A stretch of DNA of 64,000 nt from Roseburia sp. (lineage in GTDB: Bacteria; Bacillota; Clostridia; Lachnospirales; Lachnospiraceae), in assembly GCA_017937095.1 (NCBI GenBank), contig JAGBEG010000013.1:394987-458986 (forward strand), written 5' to 3'. Positions 1 through 7,012 of the stretch are shown here, piece after piece. Below the pieces are notes generated by a model. That model was not told where the DNA came from. It ran no database searches and was given only the letters and a program-made list of their open reading frames with translations. Positions within the stretch are counted from its first letter, which is position 1; the number at the start of each line of letters is the position of its first letter. A program made the position numbers and the translations under genes.

Positions 1-133
1 TGTCATCGCGGCATCCCTCATCGATTGCAACCTTCTTTGCAGCAGATACCAGCGCCGAAAGGGCGTCCTTGCGCACCTTATCCCTTGCCTTCATCGCTGC
101 GATCATATCATCCTGTAACTGTTTAAACTGCAT
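1..133 (-). CDS. GatB/YqeY domain protein, N-terminal fragment
   Basis: The gene runs off the left edge of the window, so only about 44 N-terminal residues are visible. They start MQFKQLQDDMIAAMKARDKV and continue as a Lys/Ala-rich helix with a run resembling VAIDEGCRDD. This matches the start of small YqeY-like proteins that share the GatB tail domain; that domain binds tRNA in the amidotransferase, but the role of free-standing YqeY proteins is not settled. The ATG lies at 131-133 and is followed by an uninterrupted frame to base 1. The next gene upstream on the same strand is the NlpC/P60 hydrolase, 68 bases away. Family assignment is fairly sure from the N-terminus alone, function is not. 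Confidence 0.7.
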   Translation of the reverse strand, partial: MQFKQLQDDMIAAMKARDKVRKDALSALVSAAKKVAIDEGCRDD

Positions 134-201
134 TATACTTTCCTTCTTTCTTCTGATTCACTTACCTTCGATTATAACATCATCCTGTTCAAAATACAAT
201 T

Positions 202-1491
202 CTACAACACGCGCCGAACCGAAGTAATTGTCCGGTAGGTCGCATTGCCGTAGCAGATGCCTGTCCGCGGGTTGGAGGCGTGAATGATACGTCCGCCGCC
301 GATATAGATCGCCACGTGTCCCGGGTAGCAGATAATGTCGCCTGGCTGCGCATTCTCATAGCTCACCGCTTGTCCGCAGCTACTCTGCGCATAGGACGAA
401 CGCGGCAATGAAATTCCAAAATGCTGATAGACCGCCATGACGTAATAAGAGCAGTCCGTTCCCTCCGTAAGGCTGTTTCCGCCGAGTACATACGGGTTGC
501 CAAGGAACTGGCTCGCATACGCCACTACATCATTGCCGCTCACGCCTGTCGTATAAGAGGGATTCAATCCGCCATCCGTCAGTCCGGTCGCAGAACTTCC
601 GCCTGTTGTCCCGGCAGATGTTCCGCCAGCCGCAGCCGTCGTATTTCCCGCTGCTGCGGCTGCGTTCGCTGCTGCGGCTGTCGCCCCCGCCGTTCCTGCG
701 GAGCTTGTTCCATTCGCCTTGGCAGCCGCCGCAGCCTGCTTCGCTTTCTCGCTGGCAATAATCTGGTTCTGCTGCTTAATCGTCTGCGCATACTGGCTCG
801 CCAGACTCTGCGCATTTGCGAGCTGGCTGTCAAAATCCGCCATCTGGGAACGTTTGGTCGCAATGACCTGCTCCAGAGAGCTTTGCTGCTCCTCGTAGCT
901 TATCTCAAGTTCCTCCATCTCCGCCATCTCATTTTCAAGCTGAACTGTCAGATCCTCCACCTGCTGCACCACAGCCTGATAATTTTCAAGCATATCCCGG
1001 TCGTAATCATACACATCTGATACATATTCTACCCGGTTTAAGAAATCAGACATATTCTTCGACTCGACAAGTGTCGTCCACACCGACTGATTCCCGTTCT
1101 CATACATGTATTGAATCCGCAGCTTCATTGCATCGTACTGCTGCTGTTCCTCCAGCTTTGCAGTCTCCAGGTCAGCATTTGCCTGTGCGATCTCCTGCTC
1201 CTGCAGTTCCATATCTCCCGCAAGAATCTCCATATCCGTGAGAAGATTCATAAGCTGGTTGTCATATTGATTCATCTCTGTCTGCAGATTGCTCTGCGCC
1301 GTCTGGATATTCTCGATTTGTTCATTGACCTCATTCAGTTCCTTCTGCGCCTCGCTTTTCTTCTGCTGCGCATCGTCAATCGCAGACGCCGCAACCGATT
1401 CGTAACAGGATATACCGACCATTCCGGCTAACAGCGCCGCAAGGATCCGTTTTCTCATATAGCGTTTCTTCCATGCTGCCTTAAAGCTCAT
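202..1491 (-). CDS. secreted NlpC/P60 cell-wall hydrolase with coiled-coil domain
   Basis: A 429-residue exported peptidoglycan hydrolase, probably a gamma-D-Glu-diamino-acid endopeptidase. Residues 1-36 form a signal peptide (basic start, hydrophobic ILAALLAGMVG, then VAAS). Residues 38-255 are a long charged coiled coil, typical of hydrolases held inactive until docked. An Ala/Gly/Thr-rich linker follows, then the NlpC/P60 domain (about 325-429) with the catalytic Cys in GTDCSYYV, the His in GHVAIYIGGG and the third polar site in HASN. The start was chosen at MSFKAAWKK because GGAGAATGAT precedes it. The frame stays open upstream to 1644, but that part overlaps a terminator-like hairpin and is read here as untranslated leader. 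The leader suggests control by premature termination. Confidence 0.88.
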   Translation of the reverse strand: MSFKAAWKKRYMRKRILAALLAGMVGISCYESVAASAIDDAQQKKSEAQKELNEVNEQIENIQTAQSNLQTEMNQYDNQLMNLLTDMEILAGDMELQEQEIAQANADLETAKLEEQQQYDAMKLRIQYMYENGNQSVWTTLVESKNMSDFLNRVEYVSDVYDYDRDMLENYQAVVQQVEDLTVQLENEMAEMEELEISYEEQQSSLEQVIATKRSQMADFDSQLANAQSLASQYAQTIKQQNQIIASEKAKQAAAAAKANGTSSAGTAGATAAAANAAAAAGNTTAAAGGTSAGTTGGSSATGLTDGGLNPSYTTGVSGNDVVAYASQFLGNPYVLGGNSLTEGTDCSYYVMAVYQHFGISLPRSSYAQSSCGQAVSYENAQPGDIICYPGHVAIYIGGGRIIHASNPRTGICYGNATYRTITSVRRVL

Positions 1492-1570
1492 ATCATTCTC
1501 CTCATCCACGCGTAATTCGTTCACTGCCTGATAAACTTCATCATAAGATACCTGCCCGCAGCAAAATAAA

Positions 1571-1604
1571 AGAGCAGATATCATGTCGCCACAATACCTG
1601 CTCT
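1571..1604 (-). terminator. intrinsic terminator inside the NlpC/P60 leader
   Basis: On the minus strand AGAGCAGGTAT pairs with ATATCTGCTCT (11 pairs, one G-U) around a 12-base loop, and TTTTATTTT follows at 1561-1570. It lies about 80 bases before the hydrolase start, so it would stop transcription before the gene. The element CATACCTG just upstream (1613-1620) can pair with CAGGTAT of the 5' arm, which would be a competing antiterminator helix. This arrangement is typical of riboswitches and attenuators. Confidence 0.7.
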
Positions 1605-1794
1605 TAACGCAACAGGTATGTTTACGGGCTTCGCACATAGGCAATCAATACCATTTCCAGTACGCAGTGCGAACTCGGAAGCATAGCTTCCTCGTTCACG
1701 GGCTTCGCCCTATCAGTCCATAAAGAAACAACTTTTCCCGTGCAAGCACGAAAATTTGTTTCTTCATGTTCTGGCACTGCTCATTGCCTACGCG
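1605..1794 (-). ncRNA. structured 5' leader RNA of the NlpC/P60 gene, class unknown
   Basis: About 190 bases between a strong promoter and the leader terminator fold extensively. CGTAGGCAAT near the predicted 5' end pairs with ATTGCCTATG about 150 bases downstream, and GCAGTGC pairs with GCACTGC inside that. Within the enclosed junction lie a long hairpin (GAAACAAATTTTC and its complement around GTGCTTGCAC, 1726-1763), a GGGCGAAGCCC hairpin, and a helix GAACGAGGAAGC/GCTTCCGAGTTC with tandem GA positions. The string GCGAAGCCCGT occurs twice. I do not see the conserved cores of the c-di-AMP (ydaO), c-di-GMP, SAM or glycine riboswitches. It may belong to a dispersed repeat family. Confidence 0.6.
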
Positions 1795-1797
1795 CAC

Positions 1798-1828
1798 ATT
1801 ATACCATACCTGTTTATAAATTTGTCAT
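1798..1828 (-). promoter_or_regulatory. sigma-A promoter of the NlpC/P60 leader
   Basis: On the minus strand the -10 is a perfect TATAAT at 1798-1803 preceded by TGG, an extended -10. The -35 is ATGACA at 1823-1828 with a long 19-base spacer. The predicted start falls at about 1792, at the base of the first leader helix, which supports the leader as a discrete RNA. Confidence 0.65.
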
Positions 1829-1857
1829 ATTTTCCGGAAATTTACAAATACTTAAGA

Positions 1858-3372
1858 TTAATCCCATCCGATGTACATCAGATCAATATCATCCACTTCT
1901 CCGTCCCAGAAATCTACAGAGAGAGAGTTCTCCTCCATATCCTCCCAGATATCGCTGTGATTGTACCACTGATAGCTCTGGTAATCGTTGGAGTCGCTCT
2001 CGTAAGAATAATCCGGCTCGCCGTATGCAGTCAGGAAATCCTCACGGGTCGCATCCAGTGTCAGACCATTTGCAAACTCCAGCGTCAGATTGTCAGCATA
2101 CTCGATAGAGGTAAACCAGAAGCCAAACACAATGCCGTCCTTAAGGGCGATCGGAGAATCCGATACATTACCAATGTATACATATCCCAGTTCTTCACCG
2201 GACGCATCATAGAAATCCGGATAATAGTATTCGCTTCCGTTGGCAATGTACTCCTCATCCTCTGACTCAATATAGAAGCCAAGCGCCTTGAACTCGCTGT
2301 AGTCCATCGGAAGCACTACCTCTACGCCGTTGATCGTAACCGCAGGATCCACAAAGCCTTCGCCGGGTGTTACATCAAGCGGTACTGCATCGTCCGCATC
2401 TTCGCTGTCTGCGACATCCTCACTGTCCGCCATGTCCTCGCTGTCTGCCATGTCCTCGGAATCATCATCATAGTCATAATCGTAATCATAGTTATAATCA
2501 TCCGAATCGTCATCATCGTAGTCATAGTCGTCAGTGCCATAATAGCCTGCCCAGAATGCATCTTCAATCTCCTGACCAAAATCAGAATTGGCAACTGCGA
2601 TACCGAGAATCAGCCAGATAACTGCAACGCCCAGACCGATCCATAAGCAGATGGTTGCGGTCTTTGAATTGGACTTATATTCCTGCGCATTTCCTGACTT
2701 ATAAGCATTGTTCGCCTTTGTCGTAAATACGCACGCAATAATACCCAATACCATTGTGATAACATTACAACAGCAGCAGCAGATAATCTCAAGAATCGAG
2801 AATGTCATCTTCATTCCGAAGGTGTTCTTAAGCGGCTGTCCGTTGTCGTCCATCGGCATTCCGCCCATACCGTAATTCGGCTGTCCATATGCCTGACCTC
2901 CGAACTGCTGATCCGGCTGTCCGTATGTCTGGCTTCCGAACTGCTGATCCGGCTGTCCGTACGTCTGACCTCCGAACTGCTGATCCGGCTGTCCGTATGT
3001 CTGGCTTCCGAACTGATCCGGCTGTCCGTATGACTGACCATCCGGCTGTGCTCCGAAGCCCTGCTCCCCTGCCGGTGCCCCGAATGTCTGGCCATCCGGC
3101 TGTGCTCCGAAGCCCTGCTCCCCTGCCGGTGTCCCGAATGTCTGACCATCCGGCTGTGACCCGAAGCTCTGCTCCCCTGCCGGTGTCCCGAATGTCTGGC
3201 CATCCGGCTGTGCTCCGAAGCTCTGCTCCCCTGTCGGTGTCCCGAATGTCTGGCCATCCGGCTGTGCTCCGAAGCCCTGCTCCCCTGCCGGCTGTCCAAA
3301 TGTCTGGCTGTCCGGCTGCGCCGTTTCCTGCTGGTTCTCTGTTCCAAAACCGTAGCTCTTGTTTTCTTCCAT
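1858..3372 (-). CDS. repeat-rich membrane protein with DUF4190-like segment and acidic extracellular domain
   Basis: A 504-residue protein of unknown function. The N-terminal third is a Gly/Gln/Pro-rich cytoplasmic tail built of near-identical units: about 18 residues (FGTPAGEQSFGAQPDGQT type), then about 13 residues (QTYGQPDQQFGS type). Two membrane segments follow (about 187-215, with a run of cysteines EIICCCCCNV, and about 235-260), a pair resembling DUF4190/CD225-like proteins. Next come an Asp/Tyr stretch (DDYDYDDDD) and SEDMAD repeats. The C-terminal 170 residues look like a folded beta-rich domain with aromatic residues. The start MEENKSYGFG has GGGAGA seven bases upstream. The repeated tail should vary in length between strains. 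The next promoter downstream (1798-1828) starts the leader of the hydrolase gene. Confidence 0.75.
   Translation of the reverse strand: MEENKSYGFGTENQQETAQPDSQTFGQPAGEQGFGAQPDGQTFGTPTGEQSFGAQPDGQTFGTPAGEQSFGSQPDGQTFGTPAGEQGFGAQPDGQTFGAPAGEQGFGAQPDGQSYGQPDQFGSQTYGQPDQQFGGQTYGQPDQQFGSQTYGQPDQQFGGQAYGQPNYGMGGMPMDDNGQPLKNTFGMKMTFSILEIICCCCCNVITMVLGIIACVFTTKANNAYKSGNAQEYKSNSKTATICLWIGLGVAVIWLILGIAVANSDFGQEIEDAFWAGYYGTDDYDYDDDDSDDYNYDYDYDYDDDSEDMADSEDMADSEDVADSEDADDAVPLDVTPGEGFVDPAVTINGVEVVLPMDYSEFKALGFYIESEDEEYIANGSEYYYPDFYDASGEELGYVYIGNVSDSPIALKDGIVFGFWFTSIEYADNLTLEFANGLTLDATREDFLTAYGEPDYSYESDSNDYQSYQWYNHSDIWEDMEENSLSVDFWDGEVDDIDLMYIGWD
2881..3319 (-). repeat. in-gene tandem repeats of about 39 and 54 bp
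   Basis: Bases 2881-3040 carry about four copies of a 39-bp unit encoding a QTYGQPDQQFGS-type peptide. Bases 3043-3319 carry about five copies of a 54-bp unit encoding FGTPAGEQSFGAQPDGQT-type peptides. Copies are nearly identical at the DNA level, as expected from recent slippage or unequal exchange. The frame is kept throughout. Confidence 0.85.
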
Positions 3373-3430
3373 CTTTCGTCTCCCTAATTCTACAAAATTT
3401 CCTTTCACAAGCACTTTCATATGCCACTTT

Positions 3431-3459
3431 AGTATAACAGAGTATCGATGCCATCACAA
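3431..3459 (-). promoter_or_regulatory. sigma-A promoter of the repeat-rich membrane protein
   Basis: The minus strand reads TTGTGA (3454-3459), 17 bases, TATACT (3431-3436). It lies about 60 bases before the chosen start codon at 3372. Confidence 0.6.
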
Positions 3460-3504
3460 GCATTTCTTTGCCGATAACCCCGAAAATGCCCGAAAACAGT
3501 ACCT

Positions 3505-5064
3505 TTATCCTACCTGTTTGACAATCAGAATCGTATCTCCCGGTACAAGTTCCTTCTCCTTCCACCCATTTGTCTCCATAATGTCACGGATGGTCGTGTG
3601 GTTTTCCTTCGCGATTGTCCACAGGTCGTCTCCCTGCTTCGCGATATAACCCACAAGTCCCGGACTGTTCATCAGTTCTTCCATGTCAAGCGGTTCTTCC
3701 GTCAGTTCCTCGATGTTCGAAATCTGCTGCTCCAAGAACGCCAGCAGATCCAGATGAATCGTCGCCTTGACCTCAATGTGCTCCTGATCGAGCATCACAG
3801 CCGACAGCTGCTCGATTCCCGAATCCAGTTCAACGCGCAGTCCGTCCCCCATCTGCGGAACCTCTATCACCTGTGAAAACGGGTAGATCTCGCGCATCGA
3901 GCCAACAGGCATATTGTCGTCCGTCGTAATATATAGAAGTTCTACCGTCACGGTTCCTTCGACCCGGATGCCGTTTTCGACGGGCTCCTTTTTTTCCAGA
4001 TTGACCTGACCCTCACAGGCGCAGATCTGCAATATCTTCTCCTGACTCTCCGGAAGCTCCATCTGTTCCGCGATGCGGCACTTTGCATAATTTTTCACAA
4101 GCAGCTTCTCCGCCATGCGCTCCCTGCGAACCGGAACGACCTTCTGCTTTAAGGAATAGAGATCTGTCAGAAGCTCTATCTGCTCCTCCCTCCACACGCG
4201 GATGTCTACGGAAAGTGATAATTCCAGTACAAGAATCCGCTCCTCCCCGTCATAATCCGGCTTTATCTCAAGTTCTGCGGCAAGCGGCGATGCAGCGATT
4301 CTGCAGATGCAGTTCTCCTCATCCGCCGCGCAGTCCACACCGCACTCGAGCGGGACCGTCGTCTCATACCATTGCAGCCGATCGCTCTCCTCCTCCTCGC
4401 TGTAGAGAACCGATACAAGCACCTCGCCTGTGACAAGCGCTCTTCCCTCGCGCACCGTTCCCTCCACATTGCGCAGTTCCACGCTGCGCCAGAGGATTTC
4501 TCTTACATTCGGCTTGCTCGACGGCAGCACCACCTCGCTTTTCTGGCGGCAGATATCCCTGCTCGAAAGCATAAGATGCAGCGCTTCCAGATTTCCGATC
4601 TGCTGTTCGTATTCGCCCGGCTCTTCCAGCTTTACAGAAAACTCCTCGTCGACTTCCTCTTCCGCCGTCGCCCGAAGCACGACGAGCGCCCGCACATTCA
4701 GCTTCCGGGAATTAATCACGCCGATCGTGATATCCTCAATCTCTCCGGTCGCCCGGACCTTTCCAAATTCCTGCAGACCGTCAAGATTCAGCTTTTCCTG
4801 AAAAGGGATTTCTCCTTTTAAGCAACTGATCTTCCCACTGCTGCCCTCGCTCCGGTAGAGCACGGAAAAGAGCAGGCTTCCCTTGACCCAGACCGCTCCG
4901 CTTCCCGCTTTCACTTCATCAAAACGAAGTTCTCCCTTTTCCTTTAAGACCTTCATGATATCCGGGCGGTAATCCGGGACATTGTAATCGTCGTCCAGCG
5001 TAATCTGACTGACCGCCGACCCGATTTCCTGTTTTCTATGTATCTTTACTTTTTGCAGTTCCAA
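3505..5064 (-). CDS. sipL: SPOCS/DUF3794 and LysM spore morphogenesis protein, SipL-like
   Basis: A 519-residue protein with DUF3794 (SPOCS) modules over most of its length and a C-terminal LysM domain (LVGYIAKQGDDLWTIAKENH, about 470-516). This is the layout of Clostridioides difficile SipL, which links SpoIVA to the forespore surface during coat and cortex assembly, so a similar role is inferred. An ATG at 5079 is in frame, but it lies inside the stem of the veg terminator. I prefer TTG at 5064 because it gives the family-like start MELQKVKIHRKQ and has GGGGGAA about seven bases upstream. The family opening TLDDDYNVPDYRPDI is present. The SD sequence is the 3' arm of the terminator stem, so expression probably depends on read-through or on a promoter I cannot define in the 50 bases before it. 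Confidence 0.85.
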   Translation of the reverse strand: MELQKVKIHRKQEIGSAVSQITLDDDYNVPDYRPDIMKVLKEKGELRFDEVKAGSGAVWVKGSLLFSVLYRSEGSSGKISCLKGEIPFQEKLNLDGLQEFGKVRATGEIEDITIGVINSRKLNVRALVVLRATAEEEVDEEFSVKLEEPGEYEQQIGNLEALHLMLSSRDICRQKSEVVLPSSKPNVREILWRSVELRNVEGTVREGRALVTGEVLVSVLYSEEEESDRLQWYETTVPLECGVDCAADEENCICRIAASPLAAELEIKPDYDGEERILVLELSLSVDIRVWREEQIELLTDLYSLKQKVVPVRRERMAEKLLVKNYAKCRIAEQMELPESQEKILQICACEGQVNLEKKEPVENGIRVEGTVTVELLYITTDDNMPVGSMREIYPFSQVIEVPQMGDGLRVELDSGIEQLSAVMLDQEHIEVKATIHLDLLAFLEQQISNIEELTEEPLDMEELMNSPGLVGYIAKQGDDLWTIAKENHTTIRDIMETNGWKEKELVPGDTILIVKQVG

Positions 5065-5117
5065 AAAAAATTCCCCCATATCCGAATCTGTCTAAACATC
5101 TTATTCGGATATGGGGG
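5063..5117 (-). terminator. veg terminator overlapping the sipL ribosome binding site
   Basis: On the minus strand CCCCCATATCCGAAT (5103-5117) pairs perfectly over 15 bases with ATTCGGATATGGGGG (5073-5087) around a 15-base loop. AA and eight T follow at 5063-5070. It ends the veg transcript. The 3' arm and T-run contain the sipL SD and start codon. Confidence 0.9.
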
Positions 5118-5165
5118 ATTTTATACCTGTTACCTGCCTGCTTACGCGGGTGATTTATCTGATTG

Positions 5166-5408
5166 TCAGCACAGCTTCATGCGGATGTCACGTGTGATGA
5201 TATCTGAATAGCTGAATGATAATAACTGAGGTGGATTCTGTTCCTGGTCATCATTCACCAATATCGTAAATACACTCGGATACGCATTCTGAATGACTCC
5301 TTCCTGGATGTCAACCTTATTGCGTCCTCTGTCAAGCTGAATCAACACTTTCCTGCCACACTGCTGATGTACGGAAGCGCGCACTTTACTGATGTCTGCC
5401 TGTTGCAT
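5166..5408 (-). CDS. veg: Veg family protein
   Basis: An 80-residue Veg protein. The pattern of a short N-terminal helix (ISKVRASVHQQCG), a basic beta strand (RKVLIQLDRGRNKV), the EGVIQNAYPSVFTILV segment and the closing SYSYADI-like FSYSDIITRDIRMKL matches Bacillus subtilis Veg, a small abundant protein reported to affect biofilm gene expression. The exact molecular role is unclear. The start MQQADISK was chosen over an in-frame ATG 13 codons upstream because AAGGAGGT sits six bases before it. A consensus promoter lies 58 bases upstream and a strong terminator downstream, so it is mainly monocistronic. Confidence 0.92.
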   Translation of the reverse strand: MQQADISKVRASVHQQCGRKVLIQLDRGRNKVDIQEGVIQNAYPSVFTILVNDDQEQNPPQLLSFSYSDIITRDIRMKLC

Positions 5409-5465
5409 TCGTCTACCTCCTTGTACCGGCTTCTTATCGTTTTTCACCGAATACCATTCCGCTTT

Positions 5466-5494
5466 AGTTTAGCATTGCGTTAAACTCTTGTCAA
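5466..5494 (-). promoter_or_regulatory. sigma-A promoter of veg
   Basis: The minus strand has TTGACA (5489-5494), a 17-base spacer and TAAACT (5466-5471), a strong match. It fits the vegetative high expression known for veg. Confidence 0.8.
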
Positions 5495-5530
5495 ATGAAG
5501 TTAGAAAATTTTCGAAAATATTAAGAAAAT

Positions 5531-6001
5531 TCATTCAAAAATGATACTTTCGTCCCGGTTTTCCATCTTTATTACCAGATATGGGTAGCTCGGGCTTGCA
5601 CTCACCTTCTCACCCTTCCTCGGACCCACCAGTTCCGTATCAAACAAAATAGCGTTGGAAGTCAGATAGCAGTCCCGGATGCAGATACTATACCCTCCCG
5701 TCTCCTGCTCCCCATAGCCGCGCACAATGTACAGTTCCCCGTCCAGTTCATACGACGTCTTAAAATCCGCCGCTTTCTTTTCCTCGATTTCTGTCAGGAT
5801 CTCCTCCGGAATGTCCGACTCCTCGACAATCTCATACGCAAGATCCGCGACCTTCGTTCCATTGGTCGTCTCAACACTGCAGCCGCCGAGCATCCCGCAG
5901 CACGCCGCGAGTAAAAACAGCGCCCCAAGCCCCCAAAGCTCGTAACCGCCCGCTCCAAATGCTCTTTTTTGCCGTCCGCATTTTCTCTTTCTCCGGAACA
6001 T
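5531..6001 (-). CDS. PrcB-like C-terminal domain lipoprotein
   Basis: A 156-residue lipoprotein. The N-terminus is strongly basic (FRRKRKCGRQKRAFG), then a hydrophobic segment ends in the lipobox LGGC at about residue 38-41. The C-terminal half, with GYGEQETGGYSICIRDCYLT, DTELVGPRKGEKVS and SPSYPYLVIKME, matches the PrcB_C domain. That domain was first noted in a subunit of the Treponema dentilysin protease complex and is common in Clostridia, where its role is not established. No neighbouring protease gene is seen. The gene is divergent from plsC, whose promoter lies in the shared 200-base gap. Confidence 0.8.
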   Translation of the reverse strand: MFRRKRKCGRQKRAFGAGGYELWGLGALFLLAACCGMLGGCSVETTNGTKVADLAYEIVEESDIPEEILTEIEEKKAADFKTSYELDGELYIVRGYGEQETGGYSICIRDCYLTSNAILFDTELVGPRKGEKVSASPSYPYLVIKMENRDESIIFE

Positions 6002-6109
6002 GTGCCTGATCCCCCCATTTTTAACTTCTATCAGGATTCTATGCTCCTATCCCTGAAATTATGCATTATTTTTCCAAAAATATGCGGGGTATTTTCCCTC
6101 CGCCCGCTC

Positions 6110-6138
6110 TTGTCATTCGCCGTGATTGCCTTTATAAT
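6110..6138 (+). promoter_or_regulatory. sigma-A promoter of plsC
   Basis: TTGTCA (6110-6115), 17 bases, perfect TATAAT (6133-6138). It lies 66 bases before the chosen plsC start and inside an upward extension of the open frame, which argues for the later start codon. Confidence 0.8.
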
Positions 6139-6204
6139 AGTCATGGGATTTGTTTCCATTTCCCAACTCAATCTTACGGGGCATATGCCCGGAAAGGATA
6201 TCTT

Positions 6205-6939
6205 ATGATACGAGTATTCCTCGCTTTACTGTTCGCAATTCTTTTCTTAATCCTCGGGATTCCTGTTCTCGGAGTCGAGTGGATCATCGGAAAATTCAAC
6301 AGACATGCCGCCGACTTAAGCCAGCTTCGCATGGTACAGTGGGCATTCCGTGTTATCCTTTTTATCTGCGGAACCAAAATCACCGTGATCGGCGAAGAAA
6401 ATGTTCCAAAGGATGAGCCGGTACTCTACATCGGCAATCACAGAAGCTATTTTGATATCATTATCACTTATGCGCGCTGTCCGGGGCTGACCGGATATGT
6501 CGCCAAGAATACAATGGAGAAAGTACCGCTCCTCTCCGCCTGGATGAAGCGGCTTCACTGCCTGTTCATCAACCGCGAGGATGTCAAAGAGGCGCTGAAA
6601 ACGATTCTGACCGGAATTGACAATATTAAGAACGGTATTTCCATGTGTATCTTCCCGGAAGGCACACGCAACAAGACAGACGATCTGATGCTTCCGTTTA
6701 AAGAGGGCAGCTTTAAGATGGCGGAAAAAACGGGCTGTGCGATTGTTCCGATGGCGATTACCAATTCCGCCGAAATCCTCGAAAATCATTTTCCAAAGGT
6801 AAAACGGGCACATGTGATCTTAGAATACGGCAAACCCATCTATCCGAACGAACTGGATAAAGACACCAGACGAAAGCTCGGCGCGCATTGCCGCGAAGTC
6901 ATTGCAGAAATGTTAGAGAAAAATGCGTCTATGGTATGA
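6205..6939 (+). CDS. plsC: 1-acyl-sn-glycerol-3-phosphate acyltransferase
   Basis: A 244-residue PlsC-type enzyme that acylates lysophosphatidic acid to phosphatidic acid in phospholipid synthesis, at the inner face of the membrane. A hydrophobic anchor spans residues 3-27. The catalytic HX4D motif is H79-D84 in GNHRSYFD, and the glycerophosphate-binding motif is FPEGTRNK near residue 150. The later IVPMAI segment is also typical. The frame extends upstream to 6061, but ATG 6205 follows GGAAAGGA at a good distance and the promoter lies inside the extension. Length is normal for the family. Confidence 0.92.
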   Translation: MIRVFLALLFAILFLILGIPVLGVEWIIGKFNRHAADLSQLRMVQWAFRVILFICGTKITVIGEENVPKDEPVLYIGNHRSYFDIIITYARCPGLTGYVAKNTMEKVPLLSAWMKRLHCLFINREDVKEALKTILTGIDNIKNGISMCIFPEGTRNKTDDLMLPFKEGSFKMAEKTGCAIVPMAITNSAEILENHFPKVKRAHVILEYGKPIYPNELDKDTRRKLGAHCREVIAEMLEKNASMV

Positions 6940-6961
6940 GGTCCGCAAGTCATAACATACA

Positions 6962-6997
6962 AAAGGAGGAAGTTCTCGATTCGAGGGCTTCCTCCTT
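6962..6997. terminator. bidirectional terminator between plsC and murF
   Basis: AGGAGGAAG pairs with CTTCCTCCT around a 17-base region. The minus-strand copy is followed by TTTTGTATG and the plus copy by CTTCTCTAT. It lies between two convergent genes and likely serves both, better for murF. Confidence 0.75.
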
Positions 6998-7012
6998 CTT
7001 CTCTATCCATAT

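Noticed and set aside
421-1020. Long open frame on the plus strand opposite the NlpC/P60 gene
   Set aside because: It is antisense to the repetitive coiled-coil coding region, has no SD and codes for Arg/Cys-rich low-complexity protein.
1492-1644. N-terminal extension of the NlpC/P60 protein
   Set aside because: The extension overlaps the leader terminator and precedes the signal peptide; the inner ATG has a proper SD.
1605-1794. c-di-AMP (ydaO) riboswitch
   Set aside because: The location fits, but the conserved internal loops and the pseudoknot strings of ydaO were not found by eye.
2889-3437. Plus-strand frame of 182 codons opposite the repeat protein
   Set aside because: Shadow of the tandem repeats, which keep several frames open at once.
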